DNA from: Dermabacter sp.
GTDB taxonomy: Bacteria > Actinomycetota > Actinomycetes > Actinomycetales > Dermabacteraceae
Direction of reading: 5' to 3'
Length of the DNA: 64,000 nt
Assembly (NCBI GenBank): GCA_030538475.1
Contig: JAUNTX010000003.1
Location: 62,001-126,000 of the forward strand
Shown: one piece after another, positions 7,909-16,370 of the stretch
Layout of the letters: each line of letters opens with the position of its first letter
Numbering within the stretch: the first letter of the stretch is position 1
Made by a program: the position numbers and the translations under genes
The notes under the pieces: generated by a model
The model's database searches: none
What the model was told of the DNA's origin: nothing
The model's input: the letters and a program-made list of their open reading frames with translations, nothing else

Positions 7909-10197
7909 GTGTCGTCTCACGACGAAACTTCCAGCCCTACCCCCACCACCGACTCCCCGAGCGCCCCCGTGGCAGCCTCGAGCGTGAGCCTGCGGTTCCG
8001 TTCCTCTGCCGACGGGCCACTGCTTGTGCGCGAAAGCCTCGATGGGAGTGGGAGTCTGGACCTCGCGATCCGCGAGGATCACCTCGTGCTCACCGTGAGC
8101 TACGAGGGAGAGAGCAGGGTGCTGGATGCCGAGGACGCCGATCATCTCAGCGACGGCATGGAGCACGCCGTCACGGTGACCGTCGGCCCCACGGGGACGC
8201 GCCTGTACCTCGATGGCTACGAAGTCTTTTCCTCCACCTCGGTGCTTCCACTGCCCGCCCCGTCGGCCTCGCGTCAGGTGCTCGGGGCGCCCGGCTCCCC
8301 CGTCGTGGACGGGCTCGAGGACGCAGCGCTGGAACTCGGTGGAGAGGCCATCCTTGCCGCCGTGCCCGCACCGGAGCCTTTCGTCGAGTTCGCTGCCGCG
8401 TTCCTCTCCCCCCGTGATGCGAGCCGCGTGGGCGCGCTGCCCAAGGGCTCGCTGCGCGCTCGGTTCCGCGTGCGGGGCGAGGGCCAGGGCGGAGTGATCG
8501 TGCAGGGCGCGAGCGCCGACGGCGCGCTCACCCTCGCGATCATCGACGGCAGCATCGACTACCGGGTGACGGACGCGACCGGGGAGGCGATGCACATCCT
8601 CGCCCCCGGCCGGTGGGACGATGGCAACTGGCACGACGTCGTGGTGACGAGCGGGTACGGCGCCACCACTCTCTACGTGGACGGTTACCAGGTGGGACGC
8701 GCCGCGGGCGTCTGCTTCTTCGCCGACGCCGGTGCCGTGGATCGGGTGAGCGTGGGTCAGGACTGCGAGGGCTCGCGCCTCTTTGGCGAGGCCCACGTGG
8801 CGATGATCTTCAGCGACGTGCTGTCGGAGCGTCACGTCAAGCGCATGGCCGGGGTGGCGCCGCTCGCCTCGACCGCCCTGTTCGACACCGGGTTCGAGGG
8901 CTCGCGCAGCTACCGCATCCCCTCCCTTCTCACGACCGCGAGCGGCGTGGTCATCGCCGGTGCCGATCAGCGCACTTCGATTGCCAACGACAGCCCGAAC
9001 CACATCAACTTCGTGGTGCGTCGAAGCCTCGACGGCGGCCACACCTGGGGGCCCCTGCAGACGGTGATCTCCTCCGTGGGCAGCGGCGCCAAGGGCGCTT
9101 CCGTGATCGACTCCCTCCTCGTGCAGGACCGCGACTCGGGACGCATCATCGCGCTCATCGACCACTTCCCCGGCGGCGTCGGCCAACCCAACGCCTCCGC
9201 CGAGATCGGTACCGACGAGGACGGCCGCCCCGTCCTGTACGACCGCGACGGGGCCCGCTACACGGCGCAGGCCGACGGCTCGATTCTTGACGCCGACGGG
9301 GACGAGACCGCCTTCACGCTCGGCGCCGACGGCATCGTGCGCGAGGGCGAGCGCGACCTCGGACACGCGGACCTCTACCCGCTCGCCGACGGCGCACCGC
9401 CCCTGACGAGCGCCCCCACGAGCTACCTGTGGATGGTCACGAGCGACGACGACGGCACCACCTGGTCGGATCCCGTGGACCTCACGCCCTCCCTCAAGCT
9501 GCCGTGGATGCGCTTCTTCGGCACCTCCCCCGGCACGGGCATTCAGGTGCGCGAGGGCCGCTACGCGGGCCGGATCGTCATGCCGATCTACTACAACCGC
9601 GAAGAAGGCGTCACGTTCTCGTGCGCCGTCGTCTACACCGACGATGCGGGCGAGACCTGGCACCTGGGCGAATCCCCCAACGACGGCCGAGCGCTGGGCG
9701 GCAGCATCCTGCACTCCCGGACCCTGACCGACGACCAGGCGTCCCTGCACGAATCCACGGTCGTGGAAACGGGCCCCGACGAACTGCTCGTGCTCATGCG
9801 CAACCAGCACGTCTCGGGCCGCGTCGCGGTGGCCCGCAGCCACGATGGCGGCCACAGCTGGGGGCCCGTGACCTTCGACGAGGAACTCACCGAGATTTTT
9901 AGCCAGCCGAACGCCATCGAGGTCGAGTTGACCGGCGGCGAGGGTCGAGCCATCGTGTTCGCCAACGCCTCCCAGATGCTGCCCTTCCGCGGATGCGGGG
10001 TGCTGCGCATGAGCAAGGACGGCGGCCACACGTGGCCCCATAACCGAGTGTTCAATCCTCGCCACTACGTCTACCAGTCGATGACTCAACTACCCGACAG
10101 CTCGATCGGGCTGCTGTGGGAGCGCGAATGGCACGGCCTGTTTTTCACCGCGGTACCGCTCGCCTGGCTCGAAGCCTCGCAGAGCACCATCAGCTAG
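7909..10197 (+). CDS. Sialidase (GH33), no signal peptide, probably cytoplasmic
   Basis: This 762-residue enzyme should hydrolyse terminal sialic acids from glycans. I chose the GTG at 7909 because GGAGA ends 5 bases upstream; an ATG at 7897 would add four residues. Two concanavalin A/laminin G-like modules (residues ~22-110 and ~160-320) precede the catalytic propeller. The propeller shows the YRIP arginine motif (residues ~335-338), the DQR stretch after it, Asp boxes of the SxDxGxTW type near 373, 511, 577, 644 and 702, an insertion domain (~410-500), and a C-terminal VYQSMTQLPDSSIGLLWE bearing the expected nucleophilic Tyr region (~720). No signal peptide or anchor is visible, so it may cleave imported sialyl-oligosaccharides inside the cell. 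It is clearly paralogous to the next gene. Confidence 0.93.
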   Translation: MSSHDETSSPTPTTDSPSAPVAASSVSLRFRSSADGPLLVRESLDGSGSLDLAIREDHLVLTVSYEGESRVLDAEDADHLSDGMEHAVTVTVGPTGTRLYLDGYEVFSSTSVLPLPAPSASRQVLGAPGSPVVDGLEDAALELGGEAILAAVPAPEPFVEFAAAFLSPRDASRVGALPKGSLRARFRVRGEGQGGVIVQGASADGALTLAIIDGSIDYRVTDATGEAMHILAPGRWDDGNWHDVVVTSGYGATTLYVDGYQVGRAAGVCFFADAGAVDRVSVGQDCEGSRLFGEAHVAMIFSDVLSERHVKRMAGVAPLASTALFDTGFEGSRSYRIPSLLTTASGVVIAGADQRTSIANDSPNHINFVVRRSLDGGHTWGPLQTVISSVGSGAKGASVIDSLLVQDRDSGRIIALIDHFPGGVGQPNASAEIGTDEDGRPVLYDRDGARYTAQADGSILDADGDETAFTLGADGIVREGERDLGHADLYPLADGAPPLTSAPTSYLWMVTSDDDGTTWSDPVDLTPSLKLPWMRFFGTSPGTGIQVREGRYAGRIVMPIYYNREEGVTFSCAVVYTDDAGETWHLGESPNDGRALGGSILHSRTLTDDQASLHESTVVETGPDELLVLMRNQHVSGRVAVARSHDGGHSWGPVTFDEELTEIFSQPNAIEVELTGGEGRAIVFANASQMLPFRGCGVLRMSKDGGHTWPHNRVFNPRHYVYQSMTQLPDSSIGLLWEREWHGLFFTAVPLAWLEASQSTIS

Positions 10198-10236
10198 TCC
10201 GTTGATTCGGACCTGACGACAGCACAGGAGTACATC

Positions 10237-12753
10237 ATGGAGATTTCCCGCCGACGGTTCGGTTTCCTTGCGGGGGCCGGATCGGTCACCGCCGCGGCAG
10301 TGGCCGCGAGCCCGCTCCCCGCCCACGCGGCACCCGGGACGCTCGCGCTCGCTGGCCCCTACGTGCTCGATGGCTCCGCTGCTCGTCAGGTCGACGACCT
10401 GGGTGCCCTGCGTGGAGCCACGCGCGGCACGCTGGGTCTGCGGTTCAGTGCCACCCGTGGGACGGGGCGGCAGGTCCTGCTGTCGCTGCGGTCCCCGTCC
10501 ACGGGCAAGGGCCTCACGTTCGGCCTCGAGAAGGGAAACCTCTTCGCTGCGATCGATGCTCCGGACGGCTCCGCCCCCACTCTCACGTGGCCGGTACGCT
10601 CGGACCGCGAGGGCGATCTGGCGGATGGCCACCCGCACTACGTGGCCTGGTCCGTCGGGGACAAGGGAACCGAAATCTCCGTGGGTGGCGTCCCCGTGCA
10701 TTGGGGAACGTCGCAGGCGTTCTTCGACCAGGTTCCTGCCGACGCCGTCCCGCTGCTCGGGGGCGAGCACGATGGGCAGGCGGTGACGTCACTGTTTGCC
10801 GGCACGATCGATCAGGTGTCGTGGAGCGATCACCAGCTCTCCGAAACGGAGATCGCCGCCCTGCATCCAGCCCTGGACACCGCTGAAAAGTGGACCCCGA
10901 TGACCGCCTACGCGCCCTCCACGGCGCTCAAGAACCGTCTTCCGGAGGTTGCGGGGATCGAGGCGTGCGCCGAAGGGACCGTCCACGCCGAGTTCCAGAC
11001 CACGCACACCGGCCTCAACACGATCCTCAGTGCAGGTAATACCGGGGCTCCGTCGACCAACTTCACGGTCGCCGTCAAGGGCGGCGCCCTGCTCGTCGAG
11101 GTCCGCTCCAACGGCACGAGCTTCGCGAACTTCTCCGTACCGGGGCACTGGAATGACGGCAAGCGGCACACCGTCACCGTCACCGTGTCCGCCACCAAGG
11201 GACTCGTCCTCTACGCCGATGGCTCACAGCTCGAACGACACACCAAGGCCCCGTTCTTCGCCTCGCTTGCCGGAATGAACGGCCTGTGGATCGGTGGAAA
11301 TCGCGACGATTCCGGCGACCAGTGGCAGTTCACCGGCCAGATCGGAGGCGTGAAGCTGTTCCGGCACGGCCTCCTCGAGCCGGAAGTTCGCCGCTTGCAC
11401 GGCCCGGCACCCACGACAACCCGCGCCCTCTTCGACATCGGCTACGCGGGCTCCGCCAACTACCGGATTCCCTGCCTCCTGCGCACCTCGCGCGGGACCC
11501 TCATCGCCGCCGCGGATCAGCGGCGCGCAAACCCGTACGACAGCCCCAACGACATCAACCTGGCCATTCGCCGATCCACGGACGAAGGCCGCACCTTCTC
11601 CGACGCAGATGTTGTCCTGGACTACCCCGGAGAAGGCTACGACGGGGCATCGGTGATCGATAGCGTGCTCGTCGAGGACCGCGGACGCGGATCCATCGTC
11701 TGCGTCGTCGATCGTTTCCCCGGCGGCGTGGGTCAGGGACAGGCCGTGACTGGCACGGGCTTCACGAGCGATGGCGAACAAATCCTGAAGGACAACTCAG
11801 GCGCCTCGTTCCTTCTCAAGGCCGACGGCAGTGTCACGACCGACGCTGGCACGCCCACGGATTACACGGTGGGGGCCGACGGCGCCGTCACCAAGGCAGG
11901 GGCTCCCGCGGGCAATATCCACCTCAAGGCGGGGACCGACCCCCAGCAGAGCCTGCTCGAGGCACGCACCTCCTACCTCGTGATGGTCCGCTCTACCGAT
12001 GACGGACAGACCTGGAGCGCTCCGAGCGACCTCACCCACCAGGTCAAGGCCGACTGGATGCGCTTTCTCGGCACCGGCCCAGGCAGCGGCATTCAGTTGC
12101 GTCACGGCGCGCAGGCGGGGCGACTCCTGGTTCCCGTGTACTTCAACAATGAACGGGCCAGTGCCGGCATCTACTCGAGCGCGGTGATCTTCTCCGACGA
12201 TGGCGGCGACACCTGGAAGCTGTCCACTTCCCCCAACGACGGCCGGACCCACAACGGGGTCACCTACACCTCCCGCACCCTCACCGTGAATGCGCTGGCC
12301 ACCCACGAACCCACGGTGGCCGAACTGAGCGATGGGCGCGTGGTCATGCTCATGCGCAATCCCTCCGGACGTATTCTGCGTTCGTTCAGCGCCGACGGTG
12401 GCTCCACGTGGTCCCTGCCTGATCGCCTCGAAGCGGTCCCGGATGTGTTCTCACAACCGAACGCCCTGACGTGGGATCCGGACGGCGATGGCGAGTGCCT
12501 CCTGTTTGGCAATGCCAGCCGCCGGTATCCCGGCCGCGACGGGCGCAATGGCCGCGGCACCGGCGTGATTCGCCGCTCCTACGACGGCGGCGATACGTGG
12601 GACCGCAACCGGGTGTTCCGCCCTGACTGCTACGTCTACAACAATCTCGCGCAGATGGGCGATGGGAGCATCGGCCTTCTGTGGGAGCTGGAGTGGGATG
12701 GCATCTACTTCACTCAGCTGCCCTGGTCGTGGCTCGAGGACTACGGCGCCTGA
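10237..12753 (+). CDS. Sialidase (GH33), Tat-exported
   Basis: This 838-residue enzyme is the secreted counterpart of the previous gene. The N-terminus ISRRRFGFLAGAGSVTAAAV has a twin-arginine motif and ends in AHA-A, a signal peptidase I site near residue 32, so export by Tat is likely. AGGAG lies 8 bases before the ATG. Two laminin G-like/CBM40-type modules (residues ~40-190, ~215-390) precede the propeller. YRIP is at residues 409-412, Asp boxes STDEGRTF, STDDGQTW, SDDGGDTW, SADGGSTW and SYDGGDTW follow, with an insertion domain (~490-570) and the terminal YNNLAQMGDGSIGLLWELE. There is no C-terminal sortase signal, so it is presumably released or held by its binding modules. It is last in the operon, 39 bp after the first sialidase. 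Confidence 0.94.
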   Translation: MEISRRRFGFLAGAGSVTAAAVAASPLPAHAAPGTLALAGPYVLDGSAARQVDDLGALRGATRGTLGLRFSATRGTGRQVLLSLRSPSTGKGLTFGLEKGNLFAAIDAPDGSAPTLTWPVRSDREGDLADGHPHYVAWSVGDKGTEISVGGVPVHWGTSQAFFDQVPADAVPLLGGEHDGQAVTSLFAGTIDQVSWSDHQLSETEIAALHPALDTAEKWTPMTAYAPSTALKNRLPEVAGIEACAEGTVHAEFQTTHTGLNTILSAGNTGAPSTNFTVAVKGGALLVEVRSNGTSFANFSVPGHWNDGKRHTVTVTVSATKGLVLYADGSQLERHTKAPFFASLAGMNGLWIGGNRDDSGDQWQFTGQIGGVKLFRHGLLEPEVRRLHGPAPTTTRALFDIGYAGSANYRIPCLLRTSRGTLIAAADQRRANPYDSPNDINLAIRRSTDEGRTFSDADVVLDYPGEGYDGASVIDSVLVEDRGRGSIVCVVDRFPGGVGQGQAVTGTGFTSDGEQILKDNSGASFLLKADGSVTTDAGTPTDYTVGADGAVTKAGAPAGNIHLKAGTDPQQSLLEARTSYLVMVRSTDDGQTWSAPSDLTHQVKADWMRFLGTGPGSGIQLRHGAQAGRLLVPVYFNNERASAGIYSSAVIFSDDGGDTWKLSTSPNDGRTHNGVTYTSRTLTVNALATHEPTVAELSDGRVVMLMRNPSGRILRSFSADGGSTWSLPDRLEAVPDVFSQPNALTWDPDGDGECLLFGNASRRYPGRDGRNGRGTGVIRRSYDGGDTWDRNRVFRPDCYVYNNLAQMGDGSIGLLWELEWDGIYFTQLPWSWLEDYGA

Positions 12754-12872
12754 CAGCCCGCCACAAACGCGCGTTCGTCATGGTCGGTCATGGTCGTGAC
12801 GGGCGCGGCCTGACCTGCACGCCACGCCTGCTGATTCCTGCTCCTATGGGTGCGGTACTCAGTTGAGGGATG
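12754..12872. other. Gap between convergent sialidase and dnaE2 genes
   Basis: The sialidase operon and the mutasome operon end facing each other here. A short 10-bp direct duplication (CATGGTCGGT) occurs near 12780. I see no clear bidirectional terminator hairpin. Confidence 0.5.
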
Positions 12873-15800
12873 TCAGCAGAAGTTGCGTGAGGTCGAGGTA
12901 GCCCCGAGGGGCAGGTCGAGGACGGCGTCGGCGAGGAAACTCACCACGCCGTCCTCGTTCTTTTCGACGATGCCTCGCAGGCGCACGGCGGAGGCGCTTC
13001 TCAGCAGGATCCGGTGGGAGCGCCAGAACCCCACCGAGCACACAACGTTGAGGATGCCCGTTTCGTCTTCCAGCCCGAGGAAGGTGACGCCCGAGGCGGT
13101 GGCGGGGCGCTGGCGGTGAGTGATGATGCCCGCGCTCCAGACGCGGGTGCCGTGCGCGATGTTTGCCAGGTGTGCGATGGGCTCCACGGCGTCCTCGGTG
13201 AGGCGCTCGCGCAACAGGGCCATCGGGTGAGCCTTGGCGGATACGCCCGTGGCCCACGTATCGGCGGCCATGAGTTCTGCCGCGCTCATTCCCGGCAGGG
13301 TCGGGGCCGTGTGGCCCACGTCGATGCCGGCGATGGTGCCGGGCGTGTCGCTGCGGGCGGCGCCCGCGGCCCACAGTGCGGCCCGTCGGCCCTGCGCGAG
13401 GCTGTCGAGAGCTCCGGCGGTGGCGAGTGCCTCCACCTGGCGTGTGCTGAGTCCCGTGCGCCGGGCAAGATCGGGCACCGAGGCGAACGGTCCGGAGGCG
13501 GCGCGGTCGTTGACGATCGCGTGCGCCAGCTCCGTGGAGATGCCCCGCACGGAGTCGAGACCCAGCCGGATTGCCGGCCCAGCCTCCGCTTCACGCCCGC
13601 GCACCTGCACGGGCGTGCCGCCGTCGGCTCCGGCGGCTGCTGCGCGAGAGGCGAAGGTGGGGGCACTGCGGCCGTCACCGAGTTCCAGTCCTGCCATCGC
13701 TGCGCTGTGGGCGATGTCCACGCCGAGCGTCGTGACGCCGTGCCTGCGGGCATCGGCCACGAGCGACTGCGGCGAATAGAACCCCATGGGTTGACTGCGC
13801 AGGAGCGCGGCGGTGAAGGCCGCGGGAAAGTGGCATTTGAGAAAGGCGCTGGCGTAGACGAGGTAGGCGAAGGAGTAGCCGTGGGACTCGGGAAAGCCGT
13901 AGCTGGCGAACGCCAGGATTTTGCGGAAGATCAGTTCGGCCTTCTCCCCCACGATGCCGTTGTTCGCCATGCCCGTGAACATCGCCTCGCGCATGTCGGT
14001 CATTTTCTGGGCGGATCTTTTCGATCCCATCGCGCGCCGCAACTGGTCGGCCTGCGCGGGCGTGAAGTCGGCAACGTCCACCACCATGTGCATGAGCTGT
14101 TCCTGGAACAGGGGCACGCCGAGGGTGCGGCCCAGTGATTTTTCGAGCAGCGGATGCAGGTAGGTCACCTCTTCCTGCCCGGAGCGGCGCCGCAGGTAGG
14201 GGTGCACGCTGCCGCCCTGAATGGGGCCGGGGCGGATGAGCGCCACTTCGACCACGAGGTCGTAGAACTTTCGCGGTTTCAGCCGGGGCAGGGTCGCGAT
14301 CTGGGCGCGGGACTCCACCTGGAAAACGCCGACGGCATCGCCCGCGCACAGCATGTCGTAGACCGCCGGGTCCTCTTGCGGCAGCGTTGCCAGCGTGAAG
14401 TCTTCGCCGTGCACCTCCCGCACGATCCGCAGGCAGTGATCGAGCGCGGTGAGCATCCCGAGCCCCAGGAGGTCGAACTTCACGAGCCCCGCGTCCGCGC
14501 AGTCGTCCTTGTCCCACTGGATCACCGTGCGCTTGTCCATGCGGGCGTGTTCGATCGGCACCACATCGATCATGGGCCGATCACACAGCACCATGCCTCC
14601 CGAATGAATCCCCAGGTGGCGCGGGGCATCGCGCAGTTGGAAGGCGATGGAGGTGACGTCGTCGGGCAGGTCGGCATCGCTCAGGGCGGTGAATGAGCGC
14701 TCCACCCTTTTCGCGTAGGCGTCCTGCTGCCCCACGCTGTAACCGAGGGCGCGGGCCGCGTCGCGCACGGCGAGCCTCGCCCGGTACGTGATGACGTTGG
14801 CGACCTGGGCGGCGTTCTCCCTGCCGTACTTGTCGTACACGAACTGGATCACCTCTTCGCGCCGGTCGGAGGCGATATCGATGTCGATATCGGGAGGCCC
14901 GTCCCGCTCAGGGGCGAGGAAGCGTTCGAAGAGCAGCCCGTGAAACACCGGATCCACCGAGGTGATGCCCAGGCAGTAGCACACCGCGGAGTTCGCGGCC
15001 GACCCCCGCCCCTGGCACAAAATCCCCTGCTCCTCGCAGAATGCAACGATGTCTTCCACGATGAGGAAGTAGCCGGGAAAACCGAGTTCTTCGATGACGC
15101 GCAGTTCGTGATCGATCTGCGCCCACGCTCCCGCCACACGCTCGCTCTCGCGGGGCCCGTACCGCTCCTCGGCTTTGCGGTAGGTCATTTCCCGCAGCCA
15201 CGTGGCCTCGGTGTGCTCTGCGGGCGTGGGAAACGGGGGCAGTGCGGGCGCCGACAGGGAGAGGTCGAACGCGAGCTGCGTCGCGAGGCGCGCGCTGGTG
15301 GTGACCGCGCTCGGGTAGCGGGGCACGAGGGCGGCCATGTCGGTCCCGGAGCGCAAGTGGGCAAGGCGCGAGGCAAGAAACGGGTTGGCATCCCCAAGGC
15401 TCATCCGTGAGCGCAGCGCCGCGTGAACATCGGCGAGCCGCTTCTGGTGCGGCTGCGCGTAGTGGGCGTTGGTCGTGGCCACGATGGGGAGCTGGTCGCT
15501 GGTGTAGCCGTCCTCTTCGCGCACGATCCGCGCGCCCTGGGTGAGGGCATCGTGCAGTTCCGATTCGAGCGCGTCCCCGGTCAAGGGCAGTTCGACGACG
15601 ACGCGAGGGGCGCCGTCCTCACGCGCGCGGGCACCGTCCGTGAGGGTGAGCAGGGCGCGGATTCCCCGGGCCGCGGCGTGGGCGGCCTCCTCCAGGTCTC
15701 CGCTCTCCAGCGCGGCGATAACGCCCCGGTGGACGGCCGATTTTCTGCAGCCGGTGAGCGCCACGAGGTGCCCGGAGCGGGCCGCCTGCGTGAGCCATGC

Positions 15801-16352
15801 GCGTCGGTACCGCGGCTGCCCCTTGTCCGGGCCATCGAGGTGGGCGCGCGCCATGAGGGCCGACAACTGCCGGTACCCGTCAATGCCGCGCGCCAGCAGG
15901 AGCAGGTGCTCCCCGTCGGGATCGCCCTGTCCGGTGCGCGGCTCGGCGCTGGTTTCTGGCCCGTCGGCCCCCAGCGCGGTGCCGAGCGTGAGTTCGGCCC
16001 CGTAGACCGTCGCCATTCCCGCCTGTTGGGCCGCTTTCATGAACCGGATCGCGCCGTAGAACCCGTCGTGGTCCACGAGCGCGAGGGCGGTGAGGCCGAG
16101 CCGCGAGGCTTCCTCCACCATCTCTTCGGGGCTTGCGGCGCCGTCAAGGAAGCTGAAGTGGGAGTGGGCATGGAGTTCCGCGTAGGGGATACGCGGAGCA
16201 TCCGGCCCTTCGCCGCCGGGCTCGGGGCCCTGCGTCGGGCGCGGGATCCCCGTGTGTTCAACAACGACGGGTGGGGCCACCTGCACGGGGCGATCGCTGA
16301 GGACCGCTTCAAGGTCCCGCCACGAGGGCGGCCCCAGGAACCAGCGGCTCAT
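12873..16352 (-). CDS. dnaE2: Error-prone DNA polymerase III alpha subunit DnaE2 (ImuC)
   Basis: This 1159-residue polymerase carries out translesion synthesis after DNA damage together with ImuA' and ImuB. The N-terminal PHP domain begins at AELHAHSHFSFLDG (residues ~58-71). The palm carries the catalytic acidic motif PPDIDIDIASDRREE near residue 485. A helix-hairpin-helix region (~930) and an OB-fold (~1050-1130) complete the DnaE architecture, and the length matches the DnaE2 subfamily. The start ATG lies 18 bp after the imuB stop, so it is the last gene of a three-gene operon under two LexA boxes. DnaE2 rather than the replicative DnaE1 is shown by this context and by the shorter C-terminus. 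Confidence 0.95.
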   Translation of the reverse strand: MSRWFLGPPSWRDLEAVLSDRPVQVAPPVVVEHTGIPRPTQGPEPGGEGPDAPRIPYAELHAHSHFSFLDGAASPEEMVEEASRLGLTALALVDHDGFYGAIRFMKAAQQAGMATVYGAELTLGTALGADGPETSAEPRTGQGDPDGEHLLLLARGIDGYRQLSALMARAHLDGPDKGQPRYRRAWLTQAARSGHLVALTGCRKSAVHRGVIAALESGDLEEAAHAAARGIRALLTLTDGARAREDGAPRVVVELPLTGDALESELHDALTQGARIVREEDGYTSDQLPIVATTNAHYAQPHQKRLADVHAALRSRMSLGDANPFLASRLAHLRSGTDMAALVPRYPSAVTTSARLATQLAFDLSLSAPALPPFPTPAEHTEATWLREMTYRKAEERYGPRESERVAGAWAQIDHELRVIEELGFPGYFLIVEDIVAFCEEQGILCQGRGSAANSAVCYCLGITSVDPVFHGLLFERFLAPERDGPPDIDIDIASDRREEVIQFVYDKYGRENAAQVANVITYRARLAVRDAARALGYSVGQQDAYAKRVERSFTALSDADLPDDVTSIAFQLRDAPRHLGIHSGGMVLCDRPMIDVVPIEHARMDKRTVIQWDKDDCADAGLVKFDLLGLGMLTALDHCLRIVREVHGEDFTLATLPQEDPAVYDMLCAGDAVGVFQVESRAQIATLPRLKPRKFYDLVVEVALIRPGPIQGGSVHPYLRRRSGQEEVTYLHPLLEKSLGRTLGVPLFQEQLMHMVVDVADFTPAQADQLRRAMGSKRSAQKMTDMREAMFTGMANNGIVGEKAELIFRKILAFASYGFPESHGYSFAYLVYASAFLKCHFPAAFTAALLRSQPMGFYSPQSLVADARRHGVTTLGVDIAHSAAMAGLELGDGRSAPTFASRAAAAGADGGTPVQVRGREAEAGPAIRLGLDSVRGISTELAHAIVNDRAASGPFASVPDLARRTGLSTRQVEALATAGALDSLAQGRRAALWAAGAARSDTPGTIAGIDVGHTAPTLPGMSAAELMAADTWATGVSAKAHPMALLRERLTEDAVEPIAHLANIAHGTRVWSAGIITHRQRPATASGVTFLGLEDETGILNVVCSVGFWRSHRILLRSASAVRLRGIVEKNEDGVVSFLADAVLDLPLGATSTSRNFC

Positions 16353-16370
16353 TCGCGCTCACCCCTCGCG

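Noticed and set aside
7879-10089. Antisense frame of over 700 codons opposite the first sialidase
   Set aside because: Composition is typical of a high-GC shadow frame and no motif is present, whereas the sense strand has all sialidase motifs.
12760-12872. Possible small RNA or terminator in the gap between sialidase and dnaE2
   Set aside because: Only a short palindrome (AACGCGCGTT) and a 10-bp duplication are visible; neither forms a convincing element.
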